A stretch of 64,000 nucleotides of DNA from NCBI RefSeq assembly GCF_030282825.1, contig NZ_JASTZU010000048.1, forward strand, positions 62,001-126,000. The letters are read 5' to 3'. The DNA is from Aquibacillus rhizosphaerae (GTDB lineage Bacteria > Bacillota > Bacilli > Bacillales > Amphibacillaceae). Of the stretch, positions 34,993-43,905 are shown piece after piece. Every line of letters starts with the position of its first letter. Positions within the stretch are counted from its first letter, which is position 1. Under the pieces are notes generated by a model that saw only the letters and a program-made list of their open reading frames with translations, did no database searches and had not been told where the DNA came from. Made by a program: the position numbers and the translations under genes.

Positions 34993-36570
34993 TTGAAAAA
35001 AGAGGATTTAATTGCCCCTGAAAATTATAATATTGTAATGGAAATGGAAGAATTCGCTAAAGACCCTAACAGAAAAGCTTTAATTTGGCAGGATGATCAA
35101 GGTAATTCAGAAGAAATAACGTATGAGAGATTGATTAAGAACGCAAATAAAATAGGCAATGTTTTTAAACAGAATGGGTTAAAAAAAGGTGATAAAGTCT
35201 TGGTGATGATGCCTAGGCTAATCGAAACCTATCAAGTGTATATTGCTGCACTAAAAGCAGGAATTGTATTAATTCCAAGTTCCGAAATGTTACGGACAAA
35301 AGACTTACAATACCGAATAACACATGGGGAAGTAAGTGGAATTATTAGTTACTATCCATTCGCGAACCAGTTTAATGAAATTGAGCAATTAGATGAATTG
35401 ATTACATTTTCTGTCGGGAAAAAAGTTGATGGTTGGAACGATTTAGATGAACAAATGGCAAATAGTTCGGATCAATTAGAAACTGTTCAAACAAAAAGTA
35501 GTGATACGGCCTTTTTACCATATACATCCGGTACCACTGGTCACCCTAAAGGTGTCGTACATACACATGCTTGGGGTTATGCACATCTAAGAACTGCTCC
35601 CGCAAATTGGTTGAGTATAAGTGAAGGGGACAAAGTTTGGGCAACTGCTGCGCCTGGTTGGCAAAAATGGGTATGGAGTCCACTCCTTTCTGTATTGGGT
35701 TCAGGGGCAACCGGATTTATTTACCATGGTAAATTTGATCCGAAAAGATACTTAAGTTTACTCGAGTCCAATAAAATTAATGTACTGTGTTGTACGCCAA
35801 CAGAATATCGTCTAATGGCTAAGGTGGACAATCTTAATGAATATAAACTCCCCGAACTACATAGTGCAGTATCTGCGGGAGAGCCTTTAAATAGGGAAGT
35901 AATCGATACGTTTATGAATCATTTTAATGTTACGGTAAGAGATGGTTATGGACAAACGGAAAACACTTTATTGTTAGGATTCTTAAAAGGGATGAAAGTG
36001 AAACCAGGCTCGATGGGTAAGCCGACTCCGGGTAACGAAGTTCATCTTATTGACGATCAATGTAATCCAGTAGTTACTGGTGAAGTAGGAGACATTGCAA
36101 TTCCTCTAGATACACCGGCTCTATTTAAAGAATATTATAAAGATCCAGAACGTACGAAAAAGGCGCAACGTGGAAACTATTATGTTACTGGTGATCAAGC
36201 GTCCATGGATGAAGAAGGATATTTTTGGTTCGAGGGTAGAAGTGATGATATTATTGTTAGCTCTGGCTATACGATTGGACCATTTGAAGTGGAAGATGCT
36301 CTAGTAAAACATCCAGCAGTAAAAGAATGTGCAGTCGTAGCAAGTCCAGATGAAATACGAGGTAATGTAGTGAAAGCTTACATTGTACTGCAGGAAACAA
36401 TTGATTCAAGCAAAGATAATTTAATAAAAGAATTACAAAATCATGTAAAACAAACAACTGCACCATATAAATATCCGAGAGTAATAGAGTTTATAGAGGA
36501 ATTACCAAAAACATCCTCAGGAAAAATTCGTAGAATTGAATTGAGACAAAAAGAACAAATAACAAAGTAA
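34993..36570 (+). CDS. Acyl-CoA synthetase (AMP-forming), MbcS/medium-chain type
   Basis: 525 residues. TTG 34993 is preferred because AGGGTGATCAC, a good anti-16S match, lies just upstream; the GTG at 34984 would sit inside that site. ANL-superfamily motifs: phosphate loop YTSGTTGHPKGVVHTH (about 173-188), VRDGYGQTENTL (about 314), GDQASMDEEGYFWFEGRSDDII (about 397-418), and the catalytic lysine in LPKTSSGKIRR near the C-terminus. It activates a carboxylic acid to its CoA thioester. The closest remembered relatives are branched or medium-chain acyl-CoA synthetases, rather than acetyl-CoA synthetase. It is monocistronic. Confidence 0.82.
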   Translation: MKKEDLIAPENYNIVMEMEEFAKDPNRKALIWQDDQGNSEEITYERLIKNANKIGNVFKQNGLKKGDKVLVMMPRLIETYQVYIAALKAGIVLIPSSEMLRTKDLQYRITHGEVSGIISYYPFANQFNEIEQLDELITFSVGKKVDGWNDLDEQMANSSDQLETVQTKSSDTAFLPYTSGTTGHPKGVVHTHAWGYAHLRTAPANWLSISEGDKVWATAAPGWQKWVWSPLLSVLGSGATGFIYHGKFDPKRYLSLLESNKINVLCCTPTEYRLMAKVDNLNEYKLPELHSAVSAGEPLNREVIDTFMNHFNVTVRDGYGQTENTLLLGFLKGMKVKPGSMGKPTPGNEVHLIDDQCNPVVTGEVGDIAIPLDTPALFKEYYKDPERTKKAQRGNYYVTGDQASMDEEGYFWFEGRSDDIIVSSGYTIGPFEVEDALVKHPAVKECAVVASPDEIRGNVVKAYIVLQETIDSSKDNLIKELQNHVKQTTAPYKYPRVIEFIEELPKTSSGKIRRIELRQKEQITK

Positions 36571-36659
36571 TGGAAATGAGAGGGAATTTGCCTTTTTTCG
36601 TCTTTTAAGCTAATCATATGTTATGATAGATTAAAAGAATTCATTAGGGGGAGTAGTTC

Positions 36660-36773
36660 GTGTTAAAGGAACTAGCCTGGATTTTAGTTATTTTGTTAGC
36701 ATTAGTACTGATACCTTTTGAAGTCGTTAGCGCAGAAATCAGCCAATATAAAATACCAATTCATGACGAGTGA
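36660..36773 (+). CDS. Possible exported small peptide, 37 aa
   Basis: I do not recognise this gene. A GTG start lies 6 nt behind GGGGGAG. The predicted 37-residue product is a hydrophobic signal-type helix (LAWILVILLALVLIPFEVV) followed by SA-EISQ, a plausible signal-peptidase site, and a short polar tail of about 12 residues. Its last codons lie inside the left arm of an intrinsic terminator, so it would form a complete mini-transcript between the acyl-CoA synthetase and clpE. That architecture resembles secreted signalling or regulatory peptides, but nothing confirms translation. Confidence 0.45.
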   Translation: MLKELAWILVILLALVLIPFEVVSAEISQYKIPIHDE

Positions 36774-36794
36774 TTTTCATGAATTGGTATTTTT
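36751..36794 (+). terminator. Intrinsic terminator overlapping the end of the small peptide ORF
   Basis: The 15-nt arm 36751-36765 (AAATACCAATTCATG) pairs with 36778-36792 and is followed by a T-run. Confidence 0.85.
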
Positions 36795-36922
36795 TTATAC
36801 TATCAAAAATGATTAACTTTCTTTTTCGATAGTATAAGTGAAACTAGGCTTTTTCATAGAGACTTGGTAGTAAGCGAAGTTATAAAAAAATATACTAGAT
36901 TCAAAAAAATTAATCAAAATAC

Positions 36923-36983
36923 TTGAAAGTCAAAGATAGTCAAATTATAATGTAGTCAAAGGTCAAATATAGTCAAAGTCAAA
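36923..36983 (+). promoter_or_regulatory. clpE promoter with two CtsR operators
   Basis: The promoter is TTGAAA (36923-36928), a 17-bp spacer, then TATAAT (36946-36951). CtsR boxes of the form RGTCAAA-N3-RGTCAAA lie at 36928-36944 (inside the spacer) and 36961-36977 (around the start of transcription). Extra AGTCAAA and GTCAAA heptamer-like units flank the second box on both sides. CtsR is the class III heat-shock repressor; two sites over -35/-10 and +1 predict tight repression. Confidence 0.9.
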
Positions 36984-37028
36984 ATTGATCTTATAACATA
37001 TACATTATTGAAGAAGGAGGAAGCGAAT

Positions 37029-39161
37029 ATGAAATGTCAACAGTGTGGTGTTCGTGAAGCTAATGTTAATGTTACCCTTCGATTTAATCAAAAAACTCAA
37101 CAATTACATGTATGTGATACATGTTTTGAAGAAATACAAAAGCATACTAAAAATCCATCAGGGTTCTTTTCAAATCAGCAAGGACCAATGGACTTTAATA
37201 ACTTCTTTACTGGTGCTGGTGGTCCAGCAGGATTTCAAGAAGCCAATGGTAATAAACAAGCATCAAAAGGTAATGGTGGTTTGCTGGACGAGTTAGGTAG
37301 AAATCTAACACATGCTGCTAAAGCAGGTCTAGTAGATCCAGTAATTGGTCGCGAAAAAGAAGTGAAACGTGTAATTGAGACGTTAAATAGAAGAAATAAA
37401 AACAACCCAGTTCTAATTGGTGAACCTGGTGTTGGTAAAACAGCTATAGCGGAGGGCTTAGCATTAAGAATAGTAGAAGGAAATGCACCATCGAAGTTAC
37501 TAAATAAGGAAATTTATATTTTAGATGTTGCTTCACTCGTTGCAAATACAGGCATAAGAGGACAATTCGAGGAGCGAATGAAGCAGCTTGTCACTGAGCT
37601 ACAAGAAAGAAAAAATGTGATTCTTTTTGTAGATGAAATCCACTTATTAGTTGGAGCTGGAACTGCAGAAGGTTCACAAATGGATGCAGGTAATATTCTT
37701 AAACCAGCGTTAGCTAGAGGTGAATTACAGTTAGTTGGTGCTACAACATTAAAAGAATATCGTCAAATTGAAAAAGACGCAGCACTAGAACGACGCTTTC
37801 AACCAATAATGGTTAAGGAACCTTCATTAGATGAAGCAATCTTAATCTTACAAGGATTACAAGAAAGGTATGAAGCATATCACAAAGTATCCTATACAGA
37901 AGAAGCTATTGAAGGTGCTGTAACTTTATCGAAACGCTATTTGCAAGACCGCTTCTTACCAGATAAAGCAATTGATTTAATGGATGAAGCGGGTTCAAGA
38001 TTGAATTTAATTCAATCCGAAAATGATACCGATAGTTTACAACAACGATTAGATGAAATTGCAAAAGAAAAACAAGAAGCTGCAGAGAAAGAAGATTATG
38101 AGCGTGCAGCCAATCTTAGACATCAAGAATTAATGCTTGAAAAGAAATTAAATGATACAAGTGAACAGCCATCAGTATCTGTAGGATTAGAAGATATCCA
38201 ACTAATTATCGAAGAAAAAACGGGTATTCCAGTAAGAAAGATTCAATCCGATGAACAATCAAAAATGAAAAACTTAGCAAGTAATCTGTCAGCTAAGGTT
38301 ATTGGTCAAGACAATGCGGTAGGAAAAGTATCAAAAGCAGTACGTCGTAGTCGCGCAGGACTAAAATCGAAACACCGTCCAATCGGTTCATTCTTGTTTG
38401 TAGGTCCAACAGGTGTTGGTAAAACAGAGTTAACTAAATCCTTAGCAGAAGAGGTATTCGGAACAAAAGAATCATTGATAAGGCTGGATATGAGTGAATA
38501 TATGGAAAAACACTCCGTTTCCAAAATTATTGGTTCACCTCCAGGTTATGTAGGTCATGAAGAAGCTGGCCAATTAACAGAACGAGTTCGTCGTAACCCA
38601 TATAGTTTAATACTTTTAGATGAGATTGAAAAAGCACATCCAGATGTGCAAAACATGTTCTTGCAAATCATGGAAGATGGGCATTTAACGGATAGTCATG
38701 GTAGAATGGTTAGCTTTAAAGAAACTGTTATTATTATGACAAGTAATGCTGGTACTGGAGATAAGCAAATAACTGTAGGATTTAATAGTAGCAAAAATGA
38801 TGCAATATCAACACTTGAGACATTAAGTGCTTATTTTAAACCTGAATTCTTGAACCGTTTTGATGCGATTATCCCATTTAATGAATTGGAACAAAATGAT
38901 CTAATTAAAATTGTGGGAATTATGCTAACTGAACTTGAGATGAATTTAAAAGAAGAGGGATATAGTATTACAGTCTCTGAGCCAGCCAAACAATACTTGG
39001 CAGATAAAGGCTATGACCCAAGATTCGGTGCACGTCCATTACGTCGTGTGATTCAAGACAAAGTAGAAGACGGAATTACCGATTTAATTTTGGATGAGGA
39101 AGATATTGTAACGATTCACGTAGATGTAATGAATGATGATATAGTAGTTAAAAAAGTATAA
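37029..39161 (+). CDS. clpE: ATP-dependent Clp unfoldase ClpE
   Basis: 710 residues, ATG 37029 after AAGGAGG. The N-terminus is a zinc finger (CQQC at 3-6 and CDTC at about 29-32), which distinguishes ClpE from ClpC. Two AAA+ modules follow: Walker A GEPGVGKT near 131 with Walker B LFVDEIH, then a UVR-like coiled coil (EKEDYERAANLRHQELMLEKKL), and Walker A GPTGVGKT near 458 with LLLDEIEKAH. With ClpP it degrades aggregated proteins after heat shock. The promoter carries two CtsR sites. The gene is monocistronic. Confidence 0.95.
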   Translation: MKCQQCGVREANVNVTLRFNQKTQQLHVCDTCFEEIQKHTKNPSGFFSNQQGPMDFNNFFTGAGGPAGFQEANGNKQASKGNGGLLDELGRNLTHAAKAGLVDPVIGREKEVKRVIETLNRRNKNNPVLIGEPGVGKTAIAEGLALRIVEGNAPSKLLNKEIYILDVASLVANTGIRGQFEERMKQLVTELQERKNVILFVDEIHLLVGAGTAEGSQMDAGNILKPALARGELQLVGATTLKEYRQIEKDAALERRFQPIMVKEPSLDEAILILQGLQERYEAYHKVSYTEEAIEGAVTLSKRYLQDRFLPDKAIDLMDEAGSRLNLIQSENDTDSLQQRLDEIAKEKQEAAEKEDYERAANLRHQELMLEKKLNDTSEQPSVSVGLEDIQLIIEEKTGIPVRKIQSDEQSKMKNLASNLSAKVIGQDNAVGKVSKAVRRSRAGLKSKHRPIGSFLFVGPTGVGKTELTKSLAEEVFGTKESLIRLDMSEYMEKHSVSKIIGSPPGYVGHEEAGQLTERVRRNPYSLILLDEIEKAHPDVQNMFLQIMEDGHLTDSHGRMVSFKETVIIMTSNAGTGDKQITVGFNSSKNDAISTLETLSAYFKPEFLNRFDAIIPFNELEQNDLIKIVGIMLTELEMNLKEEGYSITVSEPAKQYLADKGYDPRFGARPLRRVIQDKVEDGITDLILDEEDIVTIHVDVMNDDIVVKKV

Positions 39162-39166
39162 AAGTT

Positions 39167-39203
39167 AACCCTTGATTATGTTTGTATAATCAAGGGTTTT
39201 TTC
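39167..39203. terminator. Intrinsic terminator of clpE, shared with the facing GNAT gene
   Basis: AACCCTTGATTAT (39167-39179) pairs with ATAATCAAGGGTT (39186-39198), then TTTTT on the plus strand. The right arm overlaps the last codons of the minus-strand GNAT gene. Confidence 0.85.
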
Positions 39204-39744
39204 TATTTTCCCAATCCTCTTTAAGAATGGCATAGACGAAATGGTCAACAAATCCACTAGGTAAATTTTCACTTTGACGAAGTACACCTTCTTTGACAAA
39301 ACCTAATTTTTCTGGGATTGCTTTGCTTTTGATATTGTCTGTAGCACAACGTATTTCAATTCGGTTTAATTTAAGTTCATTAAAAGCGTATTTTATTAGT
39401 GCTTTTGTTGATCTAAGCATAATTCCATTTCCAGTAAAACCTTCTCCAAGCCAGTAGCCAATACTTGTGGAATGATTTTTCCAATTGATTTCGTGAAAGC
39501 TAATAACTCCAGCAAGCTCATTCTTGTACCAGATTCCTGTAGTGAAACCATTATTTTTTGGTAATCTTTCTAGTGATGATTGAATAAAGATTTTCGAATC
39601 TTCGACATCTTTTGTTTCATCCACCCATGGTAACCAGGTTCTCAAGTGTGCTCTTGAGCGGCTTGTTAATTCAAATAAATCATTAGCATCACTTATATCT
39701 AATATTTTTAAATAGAGATGTTGATCAATACGATGTATAAACAA
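39190..39744 (-). CDS. RimL-type GNAT acetyltransferase
   Basis: 184 residues. The start is taken as TTG 39744, 8 nt after AGGAGG; a TTG at 39762 would overlap that site. RimL-like landmarks: SRAHLRTWLPWVDETK, GYWLGEGFTGNGIMLRSTKALIKYAF (acetyl-CoA loop; the usual Q/RGxGxG is modified to GFTGNG) and NIKSKAIPEKLGFVKEGVLR. YdaF-like proteins of this group are thought to acetylate protein N-termini, possibly ribosomal. It stands alone and converges on clpE. Confidence 0.8.
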   Translation of the reverse strand: MFIHRIDQHLYLKILDISDANDLFELTSRSRAHLRTWLPWVDETKDVEDSKIFIQSSLERLPKNNGFTTGIWYKNELAGVISFHEINWKNHSTSIGYWLGEGFTGNGIMLRSTKALIKYAFNELKLNRIEIRCATDNIKSKAIPEKLGFVKEGVLRQSENLPSGFVDHFVYAILKEDWENRKNP

Positions 39745-39909
39745 ATGCGGCTTCCTCCTCAACTTTTAAAGGATATTATATAAGATTAAATCGAACTGTC
39801 AACAATTTCTAATAGTACGTATTCATAATTCAACATTAAAATGAGAAGCTAAAGAAAAACTGTGAAAAGAGTTGTAGCAGATTCTTATGGAAATGGGAGC
39901 GGGTGTCTC

Positions 39910-40803
39910 GTGTTAGAAGGTAATATAACAATTAAAGTACTCGCCTGGATATTTTTAGTGGTTTTAGTAGTATTCTCACCACTACGTGAAGTACATGGTT
40001 CTAATACTGAGAATGGGCAACAATTACAAGTTCATTTTATTGATGTTGGACAAGGGGACAGTATGTTAGTGGAAACACCAAATGGGAAGAAAGTTTTAAT
40101 TGATGGCGGGCCACCATCTTCATCAGATAAGTTAGTTAAGTATCTAAAACAAGAGGGGATTAGAGATATTGACTTAGTAGTTGCCACACATCCAGATATT
40201 GACCATATTGGTGGTCTGGTGGAGGTGCTCGAAAGCTTTGAAGTAGATTTGATTTTGGATAGTGGTAAATTACATCATACCGAAACGTATTTCCGATATT
40301 TACAACAAATCAAACAACAAAATATACCTGTGAAAATTGCCCGGAAAAATGATGTCAAACAATTGGATAAGGATATTACATTAAAAGTACTGAATAGCTT
40401 TGGTTTTTTAAAAAACAATAATGAATCTTCTCTGGTATTCTTATTAAACTATAAACAAATTGATTTTTTGTTAATGAGCGATGTCGAAAATAAACAGGAA
40501 TTAGAAATGATAGAGGATTATGACATACATGCAGAAATATTAAAGGTGGGCCACCATGGTTCCGATACATCTAGTTCGCTTTCATTTTTAAAAGAAGTTA
40601 AACCTGAAAAAGCAATATTGTCTTACAGTATAAATAATGATTATGGCCATCCAGTTAAAACAACGATAGATAAGCTATTAGATGTTGGTGCAACAATATA
40701 TTCAACAGCTAAATCAGGTGATATTGTTATTCGTACAGATGGTTACTTTTATCACGTTGATGTAGCTGGTAAAGACCGGATTATATCAAGGGAAATCAGT
40801 TAA
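39910..40803 (+). CDS. ComEC-like secreted metallo-beta-lactamase-fold hydrolase
   Basis: 297 residues from a GTG with GGGAGCGGG upstream. A signal peptide (LAWIFLVVLVVFSPLREVHG) precedes a domain like the extracellular MBL domain of competence protein ComEC. HFIDVGQGDSMLVETPNGKKVLIDGG is the entry motif, ATHPDIDHIGG supplies the T-H-x-D-x-D-H metal site, KVGHHGSDTSSSL the second, and SYSINNDYGHP the last. No ComEC channel helices are present, so this is the stand-alone hydrolase type, perhaps an extracellular nuclease or phosphodiesterase. Its substrate is unknown. It is followed 75 bp later by the DDAH-like gene. Confidence 0.8.
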   Translation: MLEGNITIKVLAWIFLVVLVVFSPLREVHGSNTENGQQLQVHFIDVGQGDSMLVETPNGKKVLIDGGPPSSSDKLVKYLKQEGIRDIDLVVATHPDIDHIGGLVEVLESFEVDLILDSGKLHHTETYFRYLQQIKQQNIPVKIARKNDVKQLDKDITLKVLNSFGFLKNNNESSLVFLLNYKQIDFLLMSDVENKQELEMIEDYDIHAEILKVGHHGSDTSSSLSFLKEVKPEKAILSYSINNDYGHPVKTTIDKLLDVGATIYSTAKSGDIVIRTDGYFYHVDVAGKDRIISREIS

Positions 40804-40878
40804 TTATGCCTTTATTACCAGCCTTTGCTATAATAGAAGAAGATAGAAATTGTACAAGTTAAAGGGAGGTTTTTTTCC

Positions 40879-41736
40879 GTGTCAATAGAACCGCGGGAAA
40901 GTCTACAAGAAGTATCTTGTCAAAATGAGTATGATACCTTACAAAAAGTAATTGTCTGTTCTCCAGAATATATGAAAATAGGGAAGATTATCAATGAAAC
41001 ACAAAAACATTATCAGAATGAAAATATCGATGAAAATATTGCAACAGAGCAACATAATGAATTTGTAAATGTAATGCAGAATAATGGCGTTGACGTGATT
41101 GGAATTAGATCTCAACCTGATTTACATGAACAAGTCTTTACTAGAGATATTGGCTTTTGTCTTGGGGATCAACTCTTCACTGCTTCGATGGGAAGCGACG
41201 TTCGAGTACCAGAGATAGGAGAACTTAGAGCTGTTTTAAAACAACATGACTTTCCTTATAAAGACTTAGTTCAAAAGTCGATTGAGGGTGGAGATGTTAT
41301 TGTCGATAATAATACAGTTTGGGTAGGAATTAGTAATCGAACAACATTTGAAGCTGTTGATGCATTAAAAGCGTTATTACCAAGCCATCAAGTGAAACTT
41401 CTTCCGATAGCAGAAAGAATATTACACTTAGATTGCTGTTTTAATGTTATCGGCCCAAATGTCGGTCTCGTTTACCCAGAAGCCTTAACAAAAGAAGACA
41501 TGGATATATTGTCACGAGAATATGATTTAATTGAAGTGAATGAGGAAGAACAATTCACCTTGGGAACCAATGTACTTTCCATTGGTAATAAGAAGATAAT
41601 AAGTATGCCAGAAAATAAGAAAGTTAATAAAGAAATGGAAAAGTTAGGTTTTGATATCATTGAAGTGGAATTCAATGAAATCATTAAATCTGGTGGGTCA
41701 TTTCGTTGTTGCACATTACCAATACTACGTGGGTGA
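40879..41736 (+). CDS. Dimethylargininase/amidinotransferase-family hydrolase (YkgA-like)
   Basis: 285 residues from GTG 40879 behind GGGAGG. Five-fold alpha/beta propeller (pentein) features: FTRDIGF (substrate Asp), KSIEGGDVIV (Glu-Gly-Gly-Asp), a catalytic His in RILHLDCCFNVIG, and the nucleophilic Cys near the C-terminus in SGGSFRCCTLPILRG. Related enzymes hydrolyse N-dimethylarginine or other guanidino compounds to citrulline-type products. The true substrate is not evident. A strong bidirectional-looking terminator follows. No arginine catabolic genes are near. Confidence 0.8.
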   Translation: MSIEPRESLQEVSCQNEYDTLQKVIVCSPEYMKIGKIINETQKHYQNENIDENIATEQHNEFVNVMQNNGVDVIGIRSQPDLHEQVFTRDIGFCLGDQLFTASMGSDVRVPEIGELRAVLKQHDFPYKDLVQKSIEGGDVIVDNNTVWVGISNRTTFEAVDALKALLPSHQVKLLPIAERILHLDCCFNVIGPNVGLVYPEALTKEDMDILSREYDLIEVNEEEQFTLGTNVLSIGNKKIISMPENKKVNKEMEKLGFDIIEVEFNEIIKSGGSFRCCTLPILRG

Positions 41737-41789
41737 AAATGTCAGTTCAATAGCAACTGAAGGTAAAAATGAACCATAATCAAAAATTT

Positions 41790-41829
41790 AAAGAACGTGT
41801 GATAGTAAACTTATCACACGTTCTTTTTT
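41790..41829 (+). terminator. Intrinsic terminator of the DDAH-like gene
   Basis: AAAGAACGTGTGATA pairs exactly with TATCACACGTTCTTT across a 7-nt loop and is followed by T residues. Confidence 0.85.
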
Positions 41830-41849
41830 GTATTATCTAAAAATATATA

Positions 41850-41901
41850 TTGACTTGAAATTCACTTGGTTATATAGTTAGTTACATAAGTAATTAACCA
41901 A
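41850..41901 (+). promoter_or_regulatory. Promoter and probable GntR operator of the ABC operon
   Basis: The promoter is TTGACT (41850-41855), a 17-bp spacer, then TATAGT (41873-41878). A TTGGTTA...TAACCAA dyad (41866-41872 and 41895-41901) straddles the -10 box and start point, where the operon's own GntR repressor would bind. Confidence 0.6.
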
Positions 41902-41919
41902 TGAAGTTAGGTGGTAAAG

Positions 41920-42297
41920 ATGAACAGTTCATTAGATGACAGTAAACCGATTTTTCAACAAATCAAAGAACAAATAGAAGATATGATTATTAATCACTCT
42001 ATTCTTGAAGGTGAACGCGTTCCATCAACGAATGAGTTTGCTAACTATTACAAAATAAATCCAGCGACTGCCGCAAAGGGTATTAACCAACTTGTTGACG
42101 AAGGTGTTATTTATAAAAAAAGAGGTGTTGGTATGTTTGTGTCAGAAAAAGCGAAAACAATTTTATATCAGAAAAGAAAGGATGCTTTTTATTTCAATTA
42201 TATAATTCCACTTAAAACAGAGGCGAAAAAACTTAATTTAACGAAGGAAGAGTTAAATGAAATGTTAATGAAGGAGGAGAAATCTGATGATAATTGA
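41920..42297 (+). CDS. GntR-family repressor, YtrA subfamily
   Basis: 125 residues. ATG 41920 follows AGGTGG. The winged helix covers residues 10-75 (PIFQQIKEQIEDMIINHSI, then VPSTNEFANYYKINPATAAKGINQLVDEGVIYKKRGVGMFV). The tail is a short helical pair rather than a large effector domain, which defines the YtrA subfamily. These repressors control ABC exporters that sense cell-wall antibiotics. The next gene starts 11 bp before this one ends, so repressor and transporter are translationally coupled. A dyad in the promoter is the probable operator. Confidence 0.88.
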   Translation: MNSSLDDSKPIFQQIKEQIEDMIINHSILEGERVPSTNEFANYYKINPATAAKGINQLVDEGVIYKKRGVGMFVSEKAKTILYQKRKDAFYFNYIIPLKTEAKKLNLTKEELNEMLMKEEKSDDN

Positions 42298-43153
42298 AGC
42301 AAATAACCTCACGAAAACATATAAGAATAAAATAGCTTTGAATGACATTAGTTTTTCATTGGAAGAACCAAAGATATACGGATTATTAGGAAGAAATGGC
42401 GCTGGCAAAACGACGTTTATGCAGGTATTAGCTGGCTTATTATTGCCAACTAATGGCAGTGTTTTAGTAAATGGTCAGACACCTTTTGATAATCAAAAAA
42501 TAACAGAGTCGATTTGTCTAATTAAAGAAGGAGACAACTTCAAAAAAGATTTAAAAGTTAAAAATGTACTGACGATTGCTTCCATGTTTTATCCTACATG
42601 GGATAATCAATTGGCTTTTCAATTAATAGATGAATTTTCACTCGATTTAAATGTTAAGGTAAAAACCTTATCTAAGGGAATGGAGTCTGCTTTAGGAATC
42701 ATTGTTGGACTCGCAAGCAAAGCGCCAATTACGATGTTTGATGAACCATATATTGGTTTAGATGCATCTGCACGAAACAGGTTTTATGAGGTATTGGTGG
42801 AACAATATCAAGAGCACAAACGAACAATCATTTTTTCTACCCATTTAATTGATGAGGTCAGTCTACTTTTTGAAGAAGTACTGATTTTTGAAGGTGGAAA
42901 ATTAATTGTTAAAGATGATACGGATGAATTAAGGGAAAGTTGTTTTTCAGTTTCTGGACCTGTGGCTAAAGTGGAAGCCTATATCGCTAACAAAAAGGTA
43001 GTAAACAAACAGGAGTTTGCAGGTATGTTAACGGCAACCGTATTAAATGCAAACAAACAAGCGGCACGTGAACAAGGATTTGACGTAGAAGGTGTACCAA
43101 TTCAAAAGCTAATGATCTATCTTACTTCTAAACAAGGAGGAGGAGTAAAGTGA
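42287..43153 (+). CDS. ABC transporter ATP-binding protein of the GntR operon
   Basis: 288 residues overlapping the GntR gene. Walker A GRNGAGKTT (about 37-45), a degenerate signature LSKGMESALGI in place of LSGGQ, Walker B ITMFDEPYIGLD, and switch His in FSTHLIDEV. This resembles YtrB-type ATPases. The last 80 residues form a beta-rich extension. It partners the membrane protein encoded next (4-bp overlap). Confidence 0.85.
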   Translation: MIIEANNLTKTYKNKIALNDISFSLEEPKIYGLLGRNGAGKTTFMQVLAGLLLPTNGSVLVNGQTPFDNQKITESICLIKEGDNFKKDLKVKNVLTIASMFYPTWDNQLAFQLIDEFSLDLNVKVKTLSKGMESALGIIVGLASKAPITMFDEPYIGLDASARNRFYEVLVEQYQEHKRTIIFSTHLIDEVSLLFEEVLIFEGGKLIVKDDTDELRESCFSVSGPVAKVEAYIANKKVVNKQEFAGMLTATVLNANKQAAREQGFDVEGVPIQKLMIYLTSKQGGGVK

Positions 43154-43863
43154 AACGACAAGTAAAAGCGATGTTATATTTCTTTGCTACAGATTCACGA
43201 TATTCATTTTTCATATTTTGGACGATAATGAGCCTAGTTATTGTTGTTTCTTTAATTGCCACTTATTATTTACAAAATGTTGAAAATGGAAAATTTTATT
43301 TAGCTGTTTCAGGAGCGATCTATATCTATTGTGCTATTTTAGGTTTCTTGACGGTTCGGGAAAGTTTATCATTTTCGCTAAAAATGGGAGGGACGAGAAA
43401 AAACTATTTTGTTGCAACGGGAGTCTATTTCCTTGTAGTATCATTCATTATGGCTTTTCTTGAAACAATTGTTCATGCCATTATTATGGCTTTTACTAAA
43501 TGGTTAAACCTAAGTAATTTTACACTTCTCCACCCGGCAATGATTTTAGGTGAAGATAGCTCTATTATTTATCGTTTTGTCATCGATGTCTTCATTATCT
43601 TTTTGTTAATAAGTTGCCTTTATTTTATTGGGCTAGTTTTTCATAAATATGATTTAATTGGCGGTTATATAATGATTGGTTTGTTGGCATTAACGATGAT
43701 TATTACAGTAGCTACTGGTGATTTATTTGACTTGATTAGAAATTTAGCTCTTAACCCAAGTGTGAACCATTATCTTATTGCTTTTGTAATTGGGATTATA
43801 ATATATCTAGCCTCCTGGTTATTACTATACAATGTACCTGCAAAATCAGCGCGTGCTTCATAG
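43150..43863 (+). CDS. ABC transporter membrane protein of the GntR operon
   Basis: 237 residues with six predicted helices, starting GTG 43150 inside the stop region of the ATPase gene. No detectable transport motif beyond the ABC-2-like pattern (short N-terminal tail, helix pair, and an RESLSFSLKMGGTRKNYFVATG coupling segment near residue 75). A strong terminator follows, so the operon is three genes: GntR, ATPase, permease. By analogy with ytrABC it may respond to cell-envelope stress. Confidence 0.75.
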   Translation: MKRQVKAMLYFFATDSRYSFFIFWTIMSLVIVVSLIATYYLQNVENGKFYLAVSGAIYIYCAILGFLTVRESLSFSLKMGGTRKNYFVATGVYFLVVSFIMAFLETIVHAIIMAFTKWLNLSNFTLLHPAMILGEDSSIIYRFVIDVFIIFLLISCLYFIGLVFHKYDLIGGYIMIGLLALTMIITVATGDLFDLIRNLALNPSVNHYLIAFVIGIIIYLASWLLLYNVPAKSARAS

Positions 43864-43871
43864 ATTGAATC

Positions 43872-43905
43872 GGCTTTACTTTTTTATAAAAGTGAAGCCT
43901 TTTTT
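43872..43905 (+). terminator. Intrinsic terminator of the GntR-ABC operon
   Basis: GGCTTTACTTTT pairs with AAAAGTGAAGCC (one mismatch), followed by T residues. Confidence 0.8.
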
